Origin: Maricaulis sp017643475
GTDB taxonomy: Bacteria; Pseudomonadota; Alphaproteobacteria; Caulobacterales; Maricaulaceae
NCBI RefSeq assembly: GCF_047123815.1
Contig: NZ_CP138920.1
Span: 434,001-498,000 of the forward strand
Reading direction: 5' to 3'
DNA length: 64,000 nt
Shown: piece after piece, positions 25,126 through 34,994 of the stretch
Numbering within the stretch: position 1 is the stretch's first letter
How the letters are laid out: the number at the start of each line of letters is the position of its first letter
Notes under the pieces: generated by a model
Told to the model about the DNA's origin: nothing
Databases searched by the model: none
What the model saw: only the letters and a program-made list of their open reading frames with translations
Position numbers and translations under genes: made by a program

Positions 25126-26721
25126 CTATTCGAGCGCTATCGCGAGATTTTCCTGCAACTCCACCAGTTCGGATCGGGTCGGCTGATAGCCGTCCAACGC
25201 CGCCTGATACGCCGTGACCAGACGCGTGTCGCGCCCGTAAAGATCGTTGAGATACCGCACATCGCCGTTCTCGTCCCCGACAACTGTCCAATAGGCGATA
25301 TGAACACGAATGCGTTCGTCGAGCCAGACGACGGTGGGCGTATTGCCCTGCACTACCTGGGAAATACGCTCCTCATCATAGCCATCCTGTCCAGCCAATA
25401 TCCAGCGCGCAAGCTCCAGCGGATCATCCACGCGAATACACCCGGCGGAGAAATCCCGACGGGTCCGCACAAACTGGTCCCGCTCGGTCGTGTCATGGAT
25501 GTAGACATTGTGGCGATTGGGGAAGATGAACTTGACCTCTCCCATGGGATTGGTCGGACCAGGGGCTTGCGACAGACGATAGGGCCAGGATCGCCCCCAT
25601 TGCGACCAGTCTATTTCCCAAGGTTGTATCGCGCTGCCCGCGGAATCGAAAATGCGAAACCCGTAATAGTCGACGACATTCGGATTGCGACGAATCGAAC
25701 GGAAGCGCGAGCGAGCAGACCCGGTTGGCACGCCCCACCAGGGATTGAAGACCAGGTATTCCATTTCGTCGGAGAATTCCGGCGTTGAACTGGCCGTGCG
25801 CCCAACCATTACCTCATGCGTACGCACGAGTTCGCCGTCTTCCCACGCCTCCAGACGATAGTCGGCGATATTCACCCAGATATGCTTGCGTCCCAGATCG
25901 CGCTCGCGCCAACGCCGCTGTTCCAGATTGGCGCGCAGTTGCGACAGGCGATCAAGAGGACTGATATTGAGTTGGCGCAGCGTATTGCGATCCATTCGGC
26001 CGCTCGGCGCCAGATTGACCCGTCCCTGGAAACGCCGAACAGCGGTCTCCAGTCGTGGCCCGTAGGGGGCACCATCCTCCCAGTCGGACCGATAAAGGCC
26101 TTCCGCTGCCAGGCGCGCGCGCAATTGCTCGACACGCGGCCCCGTCGCCCCGGGCTCCAGTGCCCCGCCCTCGAACTCGATTTCCGGCCAGATCGGCTGC
26201 AGCGCCATTATGCGCAACATTTCCCGACGCAGGATTTCATAATCTCGGACCCGCGGCGCAAACCCATCCAGGGCCGCGGCGACATCTCCGTTGGCCAGGG
26301 CCTCACTCAGAGCGGCAATAATCGTGTTGCGCTCCTCGTTGGAAAGGTCACGAACAGCATGTGTTTCTTGGTCGATCAGCCCGAAACGCAACCAACCGCC
26401 ATATTGCAGGAATGCGTGCTGCGCCAACGCCTGTCGGCTCTCCAGCGCTTCCTGCGGATTGGCGATACGAAAAGCGAGGTGGTCCAGCGAGGGCAGGCCG
26501 TGACTGGGGGCCTCGAACAGCGTTGTGACGATCGAATCAAGATCGGCCGCATCCCACAGCTCGAGCGCGGGCTGAGGCAGAAGCGGCACTTCGGGCTCGG
26601 CTTCTTCGACGACACCGTCGGATTGAAGCACACCAATGGAATCAGGATCTTCCTCTGGGTCCTGCGCAAAAGCGCCCGCACCCAGAGCGATGGAAAGCGC
26701 TATCCCCAGCAAATGCTTCAC
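25126..26721 (-). CDS. L,D-transpeptidase of the YcbB/LdtD type
   Basis: About 531 residues. Signal peptide (KHLLGIALSIALGAGAFAQ), a scaffold domain, a peptidoglycan-binding region (PGATGPRVEQLRARLAAEG near 200), then a YkuD catalytic domain with YIHDTTER and the nucleophile Cys in FSAGCIRVDD. It makes 3-3 cross-links in murein or attaches proteins to it in the periplasm. The second of two tandem GTG codons (26721) has GGAG at the right distance; an ATG at 26787 would put a charged tail before the signal peptide. Confidence 0.9.
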   Translation of the reverse strand: MKHLLGIALSIALGAGAFAQDPEEDPDSIGVLQSDGVVEEAEPEVPLLPQPALELWDAADLDSIVTTLFEAPSHGLPSLDHLAFRIANPQEALESRQALAQHAFLQYGGWLRFGLIDQETHAVRDLSNEERNTIIAALSEALANGDVAAALDGFAPRVRDYEILRREMLRIMALQPIWPEIEFEGGALEPGATGPRVEQLRARLAAEGLYRSDWEDGAPYGPRLETAVRRFQGRVNLAPSGRMDRNTLRQLNISPLDRLSQLRANLEQRRWRERDLGRKHIWVNIADYRLEAWEDGELVRTHEVMVGRTASSTPEFSDEMEYLVFNPWWGVPTGSARSRFRSIRRNPNVVDYYGFRIFDSAGSAIQPWEIDWSQWGRSWPYRLSQAPGPTNPMGEVKFIFPNRHNVYIHDTTERDQFVRTRRDFSAGCIRVDDPLELARWILAGQDGYDEERISQVVQGNTPTVVWLDERIRVHIAYWTVVGDENGDVRYLNDLYGRDTRLVTAYQAALDGYQPTRSELVELQENLAIALE

Positions 26722-26804
26722 CACACGACTCCGTACAAGTAACCGGGAGATTAACCACTCCGGCCAGTCAGGTGAAGCGGTTTTCACTCACAAGTTGAGA
26801 TAGT

Positions 26805-28676
26805 TTATTCTTTCGGCGCAGGTTCTTGATTATCCGAACGTTCCCGCTCTTCCTCATCCTGCGCCATCAACTCGGCAAACTCGTCAGCGCGGCTCTTGGC
26901 GCGGGCGATGTAAGTCGGGTTGGAAAATACGTCTAGCTCTGCATCCCAGACTTCCATCAGGTGGCGCAGCCCCGCGGTGTCATGCTCGTCAAACGCCCTC
27001 GCCTTGCGATCGGCATCATCTTCACTGTGCCCGAGCTCAATCAGCGCGGATTTGGCCATTGCCACTGAGGAGCCGAACATCTCGCGAAAGGCGGTATCCG
27101 CCCCGGCTGCACACAGGCGATAGACATGATCGCGATCTGCCGCGCGTGCCAGGATGCGAACCTGCGGATAACGACGGCGCACAAAGTCAACCAGTTCAAC
27201 CGCGCGATCACGGCCGTCAATCGCGACGATGAAGAGTTTTGCATTGGCGATACCGGCTGCAACCAGCATGTCCGGACGCACCGCGTCACCGTAATAGACA
27301 TCAATTCCGAACTTGCGTAGCGAATCGATGTGCTCGGCGGAAGAATCAAGGACGACGGGCCGATGGCCGGTCATCACCAGCATGCGCTGCACGATCTGCC
27401 CAAACCGGCCCATGCCGGCGATAATCACACTCCCCGTCTCCTCGATTTTGTCATGTGAGCGATCCGTCCCCTCACCCAGACGCACCCGGGGCGCGACAAG
27501 GTGTTCATAGGACAAGAGCAGAGCCGGGGTCGCCAGCATGGACAACGCAACAACCAGTGAGGTGAAGGACGCGATCTCTGCTGGCAGGACGTGGGAGCTG
27601 ACGGCGAAAGTCAGCAGGACAAAGGCGAACTCGCCAGCCTGGGCCAGCGACATGGAAAACAGCCAGCGCTCCCGCTTGCGCAGCCCGAAACCGGTCCCCA
27701 GCAGCCACAAGACTATGCCCTTGAGCAGTATGAGCGCCACCGCGCCTGAAACAATCTGCACGGGCTGGGCTGCCAGCAAATCAAAATCAATCCCGGCTCC
27801 AACCGTGATGAAGAACACGCCGAGCAGCAGCCCCTTGAACGAGGCAAGGTCACTTTCCAGCTCGTGCCGGTATTCACTGTCAGCCAGGACCACGCCGGCC
27901 AGGAAAGTCCCGAGCGCGGGTGACAGGCCTACATAGCTCATCAACATGGCGATGAGGATGACGAGCAAGAGCGCGGAGCCCAGAAAAAGTTCTCGCAGGC
28001 CGGTTCGGGCGATGATCCGAAAGGCCGGACGCGTCAGATAACGACCAACCAGAATGACCACGGCCACCGCAGACAATGTCAGTACGGCCTGTGCCCAGGC
28101 GGGATAGTCCGCAATCAGGCTGGCGGTTGCATGACCACTGCCTGACGCGCTTTCCCCGGCACCGCCAATGGCCAGGAAAGGCAGGAGCGCCAGGATCGGG
28201 ATAACCGCGATGTCCTGGAACAGGAGTACGCCAAAGGCCGACTGCCCGCCCTTACTGCGAAGCCACTTCTTCTCGCCAAGCGTCTGCAGGACAATTGCTG
28301 TCGAGGAGAGCGCCAGGATCAGGCCCAGTGCCGACGCGGTGGCGACCGGTTGCCCAAACAGGTAGAGACCGCCGGCGATTACGCTGGCTGTCACCAGAAC
28401 CTGTGCCCCGCCCAGACCGAACAGGCGCGAACGCATCGACCAGAGCAGACCCGGCTGCAATTCCAGCCCGATCAGGAACAGCATCATTACAACGCCAAAC
28501 TCGGCGAAATGCTGCACGGTCTCATGATCCGACCCGACCTGTTCCAGCAGCGGAGCAATGAGAATGCCCGCAACCAAATAGCCCAGCACAGAGCCCAGCC
28601 CCAGCCGGTGTGCCAGCGGCACGGCGACCGCGCCGGCGCCCAGATAGATGGCGGCCTGTAGCAGGAATTCATTCAT
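26805..28676 (-). CDS. CPA2-family cation/proton antiporter with RCK domain (KefB/KefC-like)
   Basis: 623 residues. About twelve membrane helices (residues 1-385) of the Na+/H+ exchanger fold, then an RCK N domain with Rossmann motif IIAGMGRFGQIVQ around residue 415, then an acidic C-terminal tail. Such proteins export K+ for H+, often under control of glutathione adducts. No KefF/KefG partner gene is adjacent. ATG 28676 opens directly into the first helix. Confidence 0.92.
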   Translation of the reverse strand: MNEFLLQAAIYLGAGAVAVPLAHRLGLGSVLGYLVAGILIAPLLEQVGSDHETVQHFAEFGVVMMLFLIGLELQPGLLWSMRSRLFGLGGAQVLVTASVIAGGLYLFGQPVATASALGLILALSSTAIVLQTLGEKKWLRSKGGQSAFGVLLFQDIAVIPILALLPFLAIGGAGESASGSGHATASLIADYPAWAQAVLTLSAVAVVILVGRYLTRPAFRIIARTGLRELFLGSALLLVILIAMLMSYVGLSPALGTFLAGVVLADSEYRHELESDLASFKGLLLGVFFITVGAGIDFDLLAAQPVQIVSGAVALILLKGIVLWLLGTGFGLRKRERWLFSMSLAQAGEFAFVLLTFAVSSHVLPAEIASFTSLVVALSMLATPALLLSYEHLVAPRVRLGEGTDRSHDKIEETGSVIIAGMGRFGQIVQRMLVMTGHRPVVLDSSAEHIDSLRKFGIDVYYGDAVRPDMLVAAGIANAKLFIVAIDGRDRAVELVDFVRRRYPQVRILARAADRDHVYRLCAAGADTAFREMFGSSVAMAKSALIELGHSEDDADRKARAFDEHDTAGLRHLMEVWDAELDVFSNPTYIARAKSRADEFAELMAQDEEERERSDNQEPAPKE

Positions 28677-28816
28677 CGATTTGCGGACCTGTCCTTATGC
28701 AAACCCGTGTAGCCCCATTCGCCCTGCCAGCGCCACAGCCAGAAAGCGCCCGGGCCAATTGGTCGCATCGTGTTGCCCGGCGAAGCTGAAATACCCTTAA
28801 ATAAAGAGAGACTATT

Positions 28817-30244
28817 ATGGGACGTGAAATTTCCAGCCAGGAAGTCTTGTGTGAGGATACTTTCCAGCACCGGCTGCGCTCTGAAACGAGCCTCGTGATG
28901 CAATGGTTCCGGGAAGGCGCCTTCAACCCCGCCTCACCCGCCTTCAGCGGCCTGGAGCTTGAGGCCTGGCTGATTGACGTCGATGGCTTTCCCGCCGAAC
29001 GAAATCTGGAATTCCTCGAACGGCTGAATGATCCGGCCATGGTGCCAGAGCTGGCCGCGTTCAATTTCGAGTTCAACTCCGAACCGCGCGCCCTCTCCTG
29101 TCGCTGTTTCAGCGACTTTGAGGATGAGCTCAACACGCATTGGAAACAGGCCAGGACGACCGCGCAGGAGATCGGACTGCGCCCGATGATGATCGGCATC
29201 CCGCCCACCCTTCGCGAAGGCCATCTCTCACTCGACACCATCACCCCGTCGGAGCGCTACCGCCTGCTCAATGAACGTCTTTTCCAGCTGCGCGGCGGCA
29301 AACCGCTTTGCGTCGATATCGAAGGGCGTGACCAGCTCTCGCTCATACAGGACCACCTGATGACCGAGGCCGCCTGTACATCGCTGCAGGTTCACCTGAT
29401 GACCTCAGAGGAGAACGCGGTCCGTAACTACAACGCAATGCAGGTCGCCTCCGCAGCGATCGTGGCCGTATCCGCGAACTCGCCATTCCTCTACGGCCGC
29501 CGTCTGTGGGAGGAGACGCGCATCCCTGCGTTTGAATCCGCGGTGAACCTGCCAGGACCGCGCGGCGTGGATGGTCGACATGCCAGCCGGGTGACGTTTG
29601 GCGAGCGTTATCTCAGGTCATCCCTGATGGAATTGTTCATCGAGAATCTGGACACCTACATCCCCTTCCTGCCGATGGTTTCGCAAAGCGAGCGCGAGGA
29701 GCTGGTCCATCTCAAGCTCCAGCACGGCACGATCTGGCGCTGGAACCGGCCAATTTTTCACGCCTCGCCAGGCGAGGCTCCACACCTGCGTATCGAAAAC
29801 CGGGTCATGGCGGCGGGTCCAACGGTTGTCGATGTCGTCGCAAACACCGCCTTTGCCATCGGTCTGACCTTGCACCTGGCACAGGAAGACGGACTGGAGG
29901 AACGCCTGCCTTTCGAGCTGGCCTGACGGAATCTCTATGCCTGCGCCAAGCGTGGTCTCGGCGCTTCGGTCGTCTGGCTGGACGGGCAGGTGCACGATAT
30001 CCAGAGCCTGATCTGCAACGCGCTGGCCGACCTTGCTGAACAGGCACTGATCGATGCCGGGATCAGCGCGCTGGATGCGAGCCACTATATGGGCATCATC
30101 CGGGCCCGAGCCCGCAATGGCCAGACTGGCGCAGCCTGGCAGCGTGCCCACGCCAACTGCCATGGCAATGATCATCAGATGATGGTTCAAGGCTATCTGG
30201 ACCGCCAGGAAGAAGGCCAACCGGTTTATCGATGGACACACTAG
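28817..30244 (+). pseudogene. GCS2-family glutamate-cysteine ligase-like gene interrupted by TGA
   Basis: The frame from ATG 28817 reads 369 residues of a GCS2-type carboxylate-amine ligase (GLELEAWLID near residue 46, EFNSEPRALS near 85, RIENRVMAAGPTVVD near 335). It stops at TGA 29924-29926, then continues in the same frame for 105 codons of matching sequence (RNLYACAKRGLGASVVWLDG...QPVYRWTH) to 30244. So one full-length ~475-residue gene carries a single in-frame stop, most simply CGA (Arg) to TGA. The next base is C, a context known to favour UGA read-through in bacteria. The downstream hydrolase ATG overlaps its end by 13 bp, implying coupling. Either inactivated, read through, or a base error. 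Confidence 0.75.
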
Positions 30245-31272
30245 ATCTCACGCTCGATGAGCGTCACGACCTGCCCGCTGAACTCTTGCGTATCAATGCG
30301 CGTGAGAGCCGCAAGCTGTTTCCCGATCCCTGCCTGGTCGAGCTGAAGGGGCGGTCGGAAGAAACCGTGTTCGTATCTGTTCTCCTGCACGGCAATGAGA
30401 CAACTGGATTTAGCGTGTTGCAACGCCTGGCCCGCTGGATGCGTAACCACCCCCTGCCCCGCACCCTGCTCATCTTCATAGCCAATGTGCGCGCTGCAGA
30501 GGCCGGTTTGCGCCATATTGCGGGCCAGCCGGACTACAACCGGATCTGGAATGGCGGAGACAGCCTGGAACACGCGCTGGCGGAGCGGGTGCTCGACAAG
30601 CTCTCCGGCCGCAGGCTTTCTGCCGCCATCGACATCCACAACAATACCGGCCGCAATCCGCTTTATGGCTGTATCAACAGTCTGGCACCGGACTTCCTGC
30701 ACCTGGCCTCGATGTTCAGCCCGACCGTTGTCTATTTCCGCAATCCGGCGAGCGTGATTTCAATGGCGCTGTCACGCCTGTGCCCCGCCGTCACCGTTGA
30801 GGCAGGACGACCGGGCGAACCGGCCGGTGTCGAGCGCGCCTTTGATCTTGTGCACGATACCCTGCATCTCAGCACCTTTCGACAATCGGGCCGGGACTGC
30901 GATCTGACCGTCTATCACACCGTGGGCCGGATGGAGATCGAACCGGGGTGGCGCATCGGCTTCACGCCATCCTCGGACGCCCAGCTTCTCTTTCCCTCCG
31001 GAATGGATGAGTGGAATTTCTCGCCCAGACAGGCTGGTACGCACTGGGCGCGGGTGTCACAGCCCGGCATGCCGCTACGCGTGTTCAATGCAGCGCGCCA
31101 GGATATTACCGAACACTTTTTCGAACGTCAGGCGGACGGTCTGATCCTGGTGCGCGACGCAACACCGTCCATGATCACGCTCGACACAACCATCATCCAT
31201 GACGATTGTTTCGGCTATCTCATGGAAGCGGTTGATCTGGACAATCAGCAGGTTATGGCCGCCGAAATCTGA
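30232..31272 (+). CDS. aspartoacylase/succinylglutamate desuccinylase-family hydrolase
   Basis: 346 residues. Zinc carboxypeptidase-like fold of the AstE/AspA family: VSVLLHGNETTG gives the first His and Glu ligands, AAIDIHNNTGRNP the later His, and VTVEAGRPGEP a likely catalytic Glu. The family removes acyl groups from acyl-amino acids. It is coupled to the GCS2-like gene (13 bp overlap), so a role in making or recycling a small peptide or amide is as likely as succinylglutamate hydrolysis for the AST operon 8 kb away. The 3' end overlaps the convergent esterase gene by 28 bp. Confidence 0.82.
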   Translation: MDTLDLTLDERHDLPAELLRINARESRKLFPDPCLVELKGRSEETVFVSVLLHGNETTGFSVLQRLARWMRNHPLPRTLLIFIANVRAAEAGLRHIAGQPDYNRIWNGGDSLEHALAERVLDKLSGRRLSAAIDIHNNTGRNPLYGCINSLAPDFLHLASMFSPTVVYFRNPASVISMALSRLCPAVTVEAGRPGEPAGVERAFDLVHDTLHLSTFRQSGRDCDLTVYHTVGRMEIEPGWRIGFTPSSDAQLLFPSGMDEWNFSPRQAGTHWARVSQPGMPLRVFNAARQDITEHFFERQADGLILVRDATPSMITLDTTIIHDDCFGYLMEAVDLDNQQVMAAEI

Positions 31273-32927
31273 TCCGCATCGCTCGGGTTCCAGCCCGTCA
31301 GTTCCTCGGCCACCACGCAGCGCTGGCGATCATCCAGACGCTCGTCCTGTGCCAGGCCCTCGAGAATTCCGGCAAGGCTCTCCTCGCCCACCATCATCTG
31401 CTGGCCACCTTCCAACGGCGTGTCGAACCGCATCAGCGCCCCGCCCGCCTGCCAGCGATCCCAGTCACTGCCCGGAACACCCTCATGGGCAAACCGGCCC
31501 CAGTGCGCGCCCATGGCCGCCGCAATGGCCTCGCGGCCCTCGGCATTGCCATCGGTGAACAACAGGCCGTCCAGCGCGCCATAGAATTCGAAATGGTTGA
31601 AGACGAAGGGGATCTCCATCGAGTGCGCCGCACCGAACAATTGCCCGCTATCCGTGACCAGGAAGGAACCACCATCATTCCAGTCAAAACGATAGGCCCA
31701 GACATCCTCATGTCCGCTGGCCCGCAGGCGATTGGCCAGTTCGTCCACGGCCAGCGCTCGCCAGAAACGGCTGGGATATTCCGCTACGGCCTCATAGGCG
31801 CCCGCATCGCGCGGCCATAGCAGCATGCCGAAACGGCGCACCAGGTCCGGGTCCAGCGCCTTGTAGAGCTTCATTTCCTCCAGATTGGTGCCGGTAATCA
31901 CCGGCAGGTCATTGAAACCACCCGGCGTCGAGGCCGCGGCCAGGATGCCGCCCTCGCCCAGCACGACACCATCCTCGATCATGCGCGGCATGTCGGTGAC
32001 GCCCTCATCCTCATAGGCCGCAAACAGGCTCTCCAGCCCGATCGCGCGGATATCCGCCGCGCTGGCCTCGGCGCCCACCAGTCCGGCGATGGTCGGAACC
32101 GCACCATGCTGCTCCCAGTCAGAACCGTTTTCTGCCACGTCCAGCGACCGCGACCACACGATACCGCTCTGTATGATACCGCCTTGGAAGAGACCACGCG
32201 CCCGCGGGCTGGCCATCAGCCCGGCCACATTGTGCCCGCCTGCACTTTCGCCGAATATCGTCACCCGGTCGGCATCACCGCCGAACGCCCCGGCATTCGC
32301 CTGCACCCATTCCAGCGCCGCGATCATGTCCAGCAGGGCAAAGCTGGCCGCGGCATCAACCTCTGTCTCGGCATCAGCGCGCAAGGTCGGGTGCGCCATC
32401 CAGCCCAGCGGGCCGAGGCGATACTGGATAGCGATCACCACCACATCCTGGTCAAGCGCCAGCTGGGAGCCGTTATAGGCGCCTGAACGACCCCACACAT
32501 TGCCGCCACCATGAATCCACACCATGACCGGCAGGTTTTCGGCATTGGGCGGCGCATAGATGTCCAGGGTCAGGCAATCTTCGCTACCCACGATCAGGCC
32601 CGACTCCAGGCCTTCCGCCTCATCCAGGCCATTGGTCAGCTGGGGACATCGCTCGCCATGGTTCAGAGCCTCGAACAGGCCCTCAAACCCGCCAGCCGGT
32701 CGCGGCGCGCGCCAGCGCAGATCCCCAACCGGCGGTGCGGCATAGGGAATGGCGAGCCAGGCCTCGGCACCCTGTTCGGTCGCAAAGCCGATCACCTCAC
32801 CCTGGGCGATGCTCCGCCGCGTGTCTTCGAGAGCCTGCGGTGGCTCAGCGGCGCGCTCGCCGCTGCAGGCCGCCAACAGAGCTCCGCACAGCATGGCGAG
32901 CACAGATGATTTGCGAACTGGTGACAT
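31245..32927 (-). CDS. type-B carboxylesterase, lipoprotein
   Basis: 560 residues. Alpha/beta hydrolase with the nucleophile elbow GESAGG (FGESAGGHN) and oxyanion region WIHGGGN, typical of carboxylesterase type B. Lipobox LLAAC near residue 18 indicates a lipidated, cell-envelope enzyme. ATG 32927 has GGGGAGAGG upstream; the frame is open to 33179 without family sequence. Substrate unknown. Convergent with the aspartoacylase-like gene. Confidence 0.9.
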   Translation of the reverse strand: MSPVRKSSVLAMLCGALLAACSGERAAEPPQALEDTRRSIAQGEVIGFATEQGAEAWLAIPYAAPPVGDLRWRAPRPAGGFEGLFEALNHGERCPQLTNGLDEAEGLESGLIVGSEDCLTLDIYAPPNAENLPVMVWIHGGGNVWGRSGAYNGSQLALDQDVVVIAIQYRLGPLGWMAHPTLRADAETEVDAAASFALLDMIAALEWVQANAGAFGGDADRVTIFGESAGGHNVAGLMASPRARGLFQGGIIQSGIVWSRSLDVAENGSDWEQHGAVPTIAGLVGAEASAADIRAIGLESLFAAYEDEGVTDMPRMIEDGVVLGEGGILAAASTPGGFNDLPVITGTNLEEMKLYKALDPDLVRRFGMLLWPRDAGAYEAVAEYPSRFWRALAVDELANRLRASGHEDVWAYRFDWNDGGSFLVTDSGQLFGAAHSMEIPFVFNHFEFYGALDGLLFTDGNAEGREAIAAAMGAHWGRFAHEGVPGSDWDRWQAGGALMRFDTPLEGGQQMMVGEESLAGILEGLAQDERLDDRQRCVVAEELTGWNPSDADQISAAITC

Positions 32928-33099
32928 GATCCTCTCCCCTTTGCGAAGGAGATTAGGGGCAAACGCCGGTGAGGCAAGCTCAGAGGATTGGCGACGCGAC
33001 AGAGAAAGGTCAATTCGACCACAGATCCACGATATATGCGGATAATTTAGCCACAAATCCGCGCTGACAGGAAGTATTGTCGCATCATTGGAGGATTTC

Positions 33100-34146
33100 A
33101 TGTTGCTCGAATTGCCCCGCTTCTCGACACCGATACTACACCAGCTGCGCGATGCATCAGCCGGCCTCAATGCCCGCATCGGTCTTGCCGGCCCCGCGGG
33201 CCTGCCCGCGCTCGGCGGGATCCGGGTCCTGCCCTATACCAGCGATGAAGCGGCAGACGAGGATGCGCGTCGCCTGTCAGAGGGCATGGCGCGCAAGGCT
33301 GCGGTTCTGGACCTGCCTTATGCCGGAGGAAAGACCGTGGTTCGCGGTGATCCGGGCAATATCAAGACGGATGCCTTCTGGGCAGCACTTGGAGCGGGTA
33401 TCAACACGCTGGAGGGACGTTACGTCGGCGGCGAGGACGTCAATATGTCCGTCAGTGATGTCGAGGCGCTGCGACAGCACACACCCTATGCCGTGGGCAC
33501 GTCGCAGGGCTGCGGTAATCCGGCTCCGTTTACCGCGCGCGGTGTCTTCAATGCCATGAAGGCCGCGATCGAATACCGGTTCGGCGCGCAGGGTTTCACC
33601 GGCATCAAGGTCCTGATCCAGGGCGCCGGCTCCGTGGGTCATGAACTCGCGCGGCTCGTTCATGCAGCGGGCGGAGAGCTGGCTGTTTGCGAAATACAGC
33701 CCTGGCGCGCGGCCAGGCTGGCCCAGCTATTTGGTGCCGAAATCGTCTCGCCGAAAAGCCTGTTCGATCGCCGCATCGATGTTTTCGCCCCATGTGCACT
33801 GGGATCCGTAATCCAGGGCAATAACCTTGCCCGCCTGGATATCGGCGTGATTTGCGGGGCCGCGAACAACCAGCTGGAAAGCCCGGCTCTCGCCGATCTC
33901 CTGCATCGCATGGGCATTGTCTATGTGCCGGACTATCTCGCCAATGGCGGCGGCCTGATTGCCGGTGCCGAGGAATACGAGGCGGACCGCGAAGGGCGCG
34001 TCTTCGACCCCATCAGGGTCGATGCGAAACTGGAAAGCATAGCCGAGCTCAGCGCGAGCTATCTGAAACGATCCGCAGCCGAATCACGTTCCCCCGCCGC
34101 GGTCTGCGAAGACGTCATAGCAGAGCGTTTGAACCGTCCGGCCTAG
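33100..34146 (+). CDS. Glu/Leu/Phe/Val dehydrogenase (leucine dehydrogenase-like)
   Basis: 348 residues. NAD-dependent oxidative deaminase of amino acids. Catalytic Lys in LPYAGGKTVV, dinucleotide motif IQGAGSVGHELA near 175, and GAANNQLE near 260 fit the leucine/phenylalanine dehydrogenase branch. ATG 33100 has GGAGG six bases upstream. The convergent neighbour is an Lrp/AsnC regulator whose stop shares CTAG with this gene, a common pairing for amino-acid catabolic genes. Exact substrate not determined. Confidence 0.9.
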   Translation: MLLELPRFSTPILHQLRDASAGLNARIGLAGPAGLPALGGIRVLPYTSDEAADEDARRLSEGMARKAAVLDLPYAGGKTVVRGDPGNIKTDAFWAALGAGINTLEGRYVGGEDVNMSVSDVEALRQHTPYAVGTSQGCGNPAPFTARGVFNAMKAAIEYRFGAQGFTGIKVLIQGAGSVGHELARLVHAAGGELAVCEIQPWRAARLAQLFGAEIVSPKSLFDRRIDVFAPCALGSVIQGNNLARLDIGVICGAANNQLESPALADLLHRMGIVYVPDYLANGGGLIAGAEEYEADREGRVFDPIRVDAKLESIAELSASYLKRSAAESRSPAAVCEDVIAERLNRPA

Positions 34147-34613
34147 TCGGTTGGCAGTGGCAGGCTGCTGCGGGTTTTCGGTTCGTCCAGGACGACGTGC
34201 GTCGTCACCTCGGTCACGCCGGGCAGGTTGACCAGATCCGCCATCATGAAATCGCGATAATCCTTGATGTCTCGCGCGTGCACACGAAGCATGTAATCGG
34301 CGCCACCGGTCACCAGGCAACACTCGGTAATCGCATCATTCTTGGCCACGGCCGCGAGGAACTCATCCACGGTCTCCCGGCGGTGCTTGCCAAGACGGAT
34401 CATGACCCAGGCGCAGAAATTCAGTCCCAGGCTCGCCGGATCCAGGACCGCCGCGTAATGCTCGATCAGCCCGTCATCCTCCAGCATTTTCACCCGCCGC
34501 TGGGTCGGCGTCTTTGACAGTCCCACACGTTCAGCCAGATCAACGATCGACATACGCCCGTCCCGCTGCAGGTGGCGGAGAATGGAACGATCATACTGGT
34601 CGAGTTTGCGCAT
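34143..34613 (-). CDS. Lrp/AsnC-family transcriptional regulator
   Basis: 156 residues from ATG 34613 (MRKLDQYDRSILRHLQRDGR). N-terminal winged helix-turn-helix (LAERVGLSKTPTQRRVKMLEDDG), then the RAM ligand-binding domain (CCLVTGGADYMLRVHARDI). These proteins sense amino acids and control their metabolism; the adjacent leucine-dehydrogenase-like gene is the obvious candidate target. The frame extends upstream to 34712 without regulator sequence. Confidence 0.93.
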   Translation of the reverse strand: MRKLDQYDRSILRHLQRDGRMSIVDLAERVGLSKTPTQRRVKMLEDDGLIEHYAAVLDPASLGLNFCAWVMIRLGKHRRETVDEFLAAVAKNDAITECCLVTGGADYMLRVHARDIKDYRDFMMADLVNLPGVTEVTTHVVLDEPKTRSSLPLPTD

Positions 34614-34810
34614 TGTATTTCCGTCGCTTGCAAGATGTGCAGGGTTCACGAGCGCGGGACACAAATCAAGCATACCGGCTGAACCCGGCTGAGTGTGCGC
34701 AAGGGGAATCACACTCGCGCCGAACGCGAAGGCCCAACCCGCAACTCCCGCGATACGGGAGCAGGGAGAACCACTTCCTGTTCGATCAAATATCTGAATT
34801 TAAGAGAAAA

Positions 34811-34886
34811 TGGTGAGCCGACAGGGATTCGAACCCTGGACCGTCTGATTAAAAGTCAGATGCTCTACCAGCTGAGCTATCGGCTC
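34811..34886 (-). tRNA. tRNA-Lys (anticodon TTT), CCA encoded
   Basis: Complete cloverleaf. Acceptor GAGCCGA pairs with TCGGCTC, then A73 and encoded CCA at 34813-34811. Anticodon loop CTTTTAA gives TTT. No duplication or island is seen beside it. Confidence 0.97.
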
Positions 34887-34994
34887 CCGTCCCGAAGGAG
34901 CGCGGAACATATGCGCGAGATTCCGCGGGGTCAATCCGCGATTGCTGCGATATTTCAGCATTTTTGATGATCTTTCGTCACATTCTTCAGTAAG

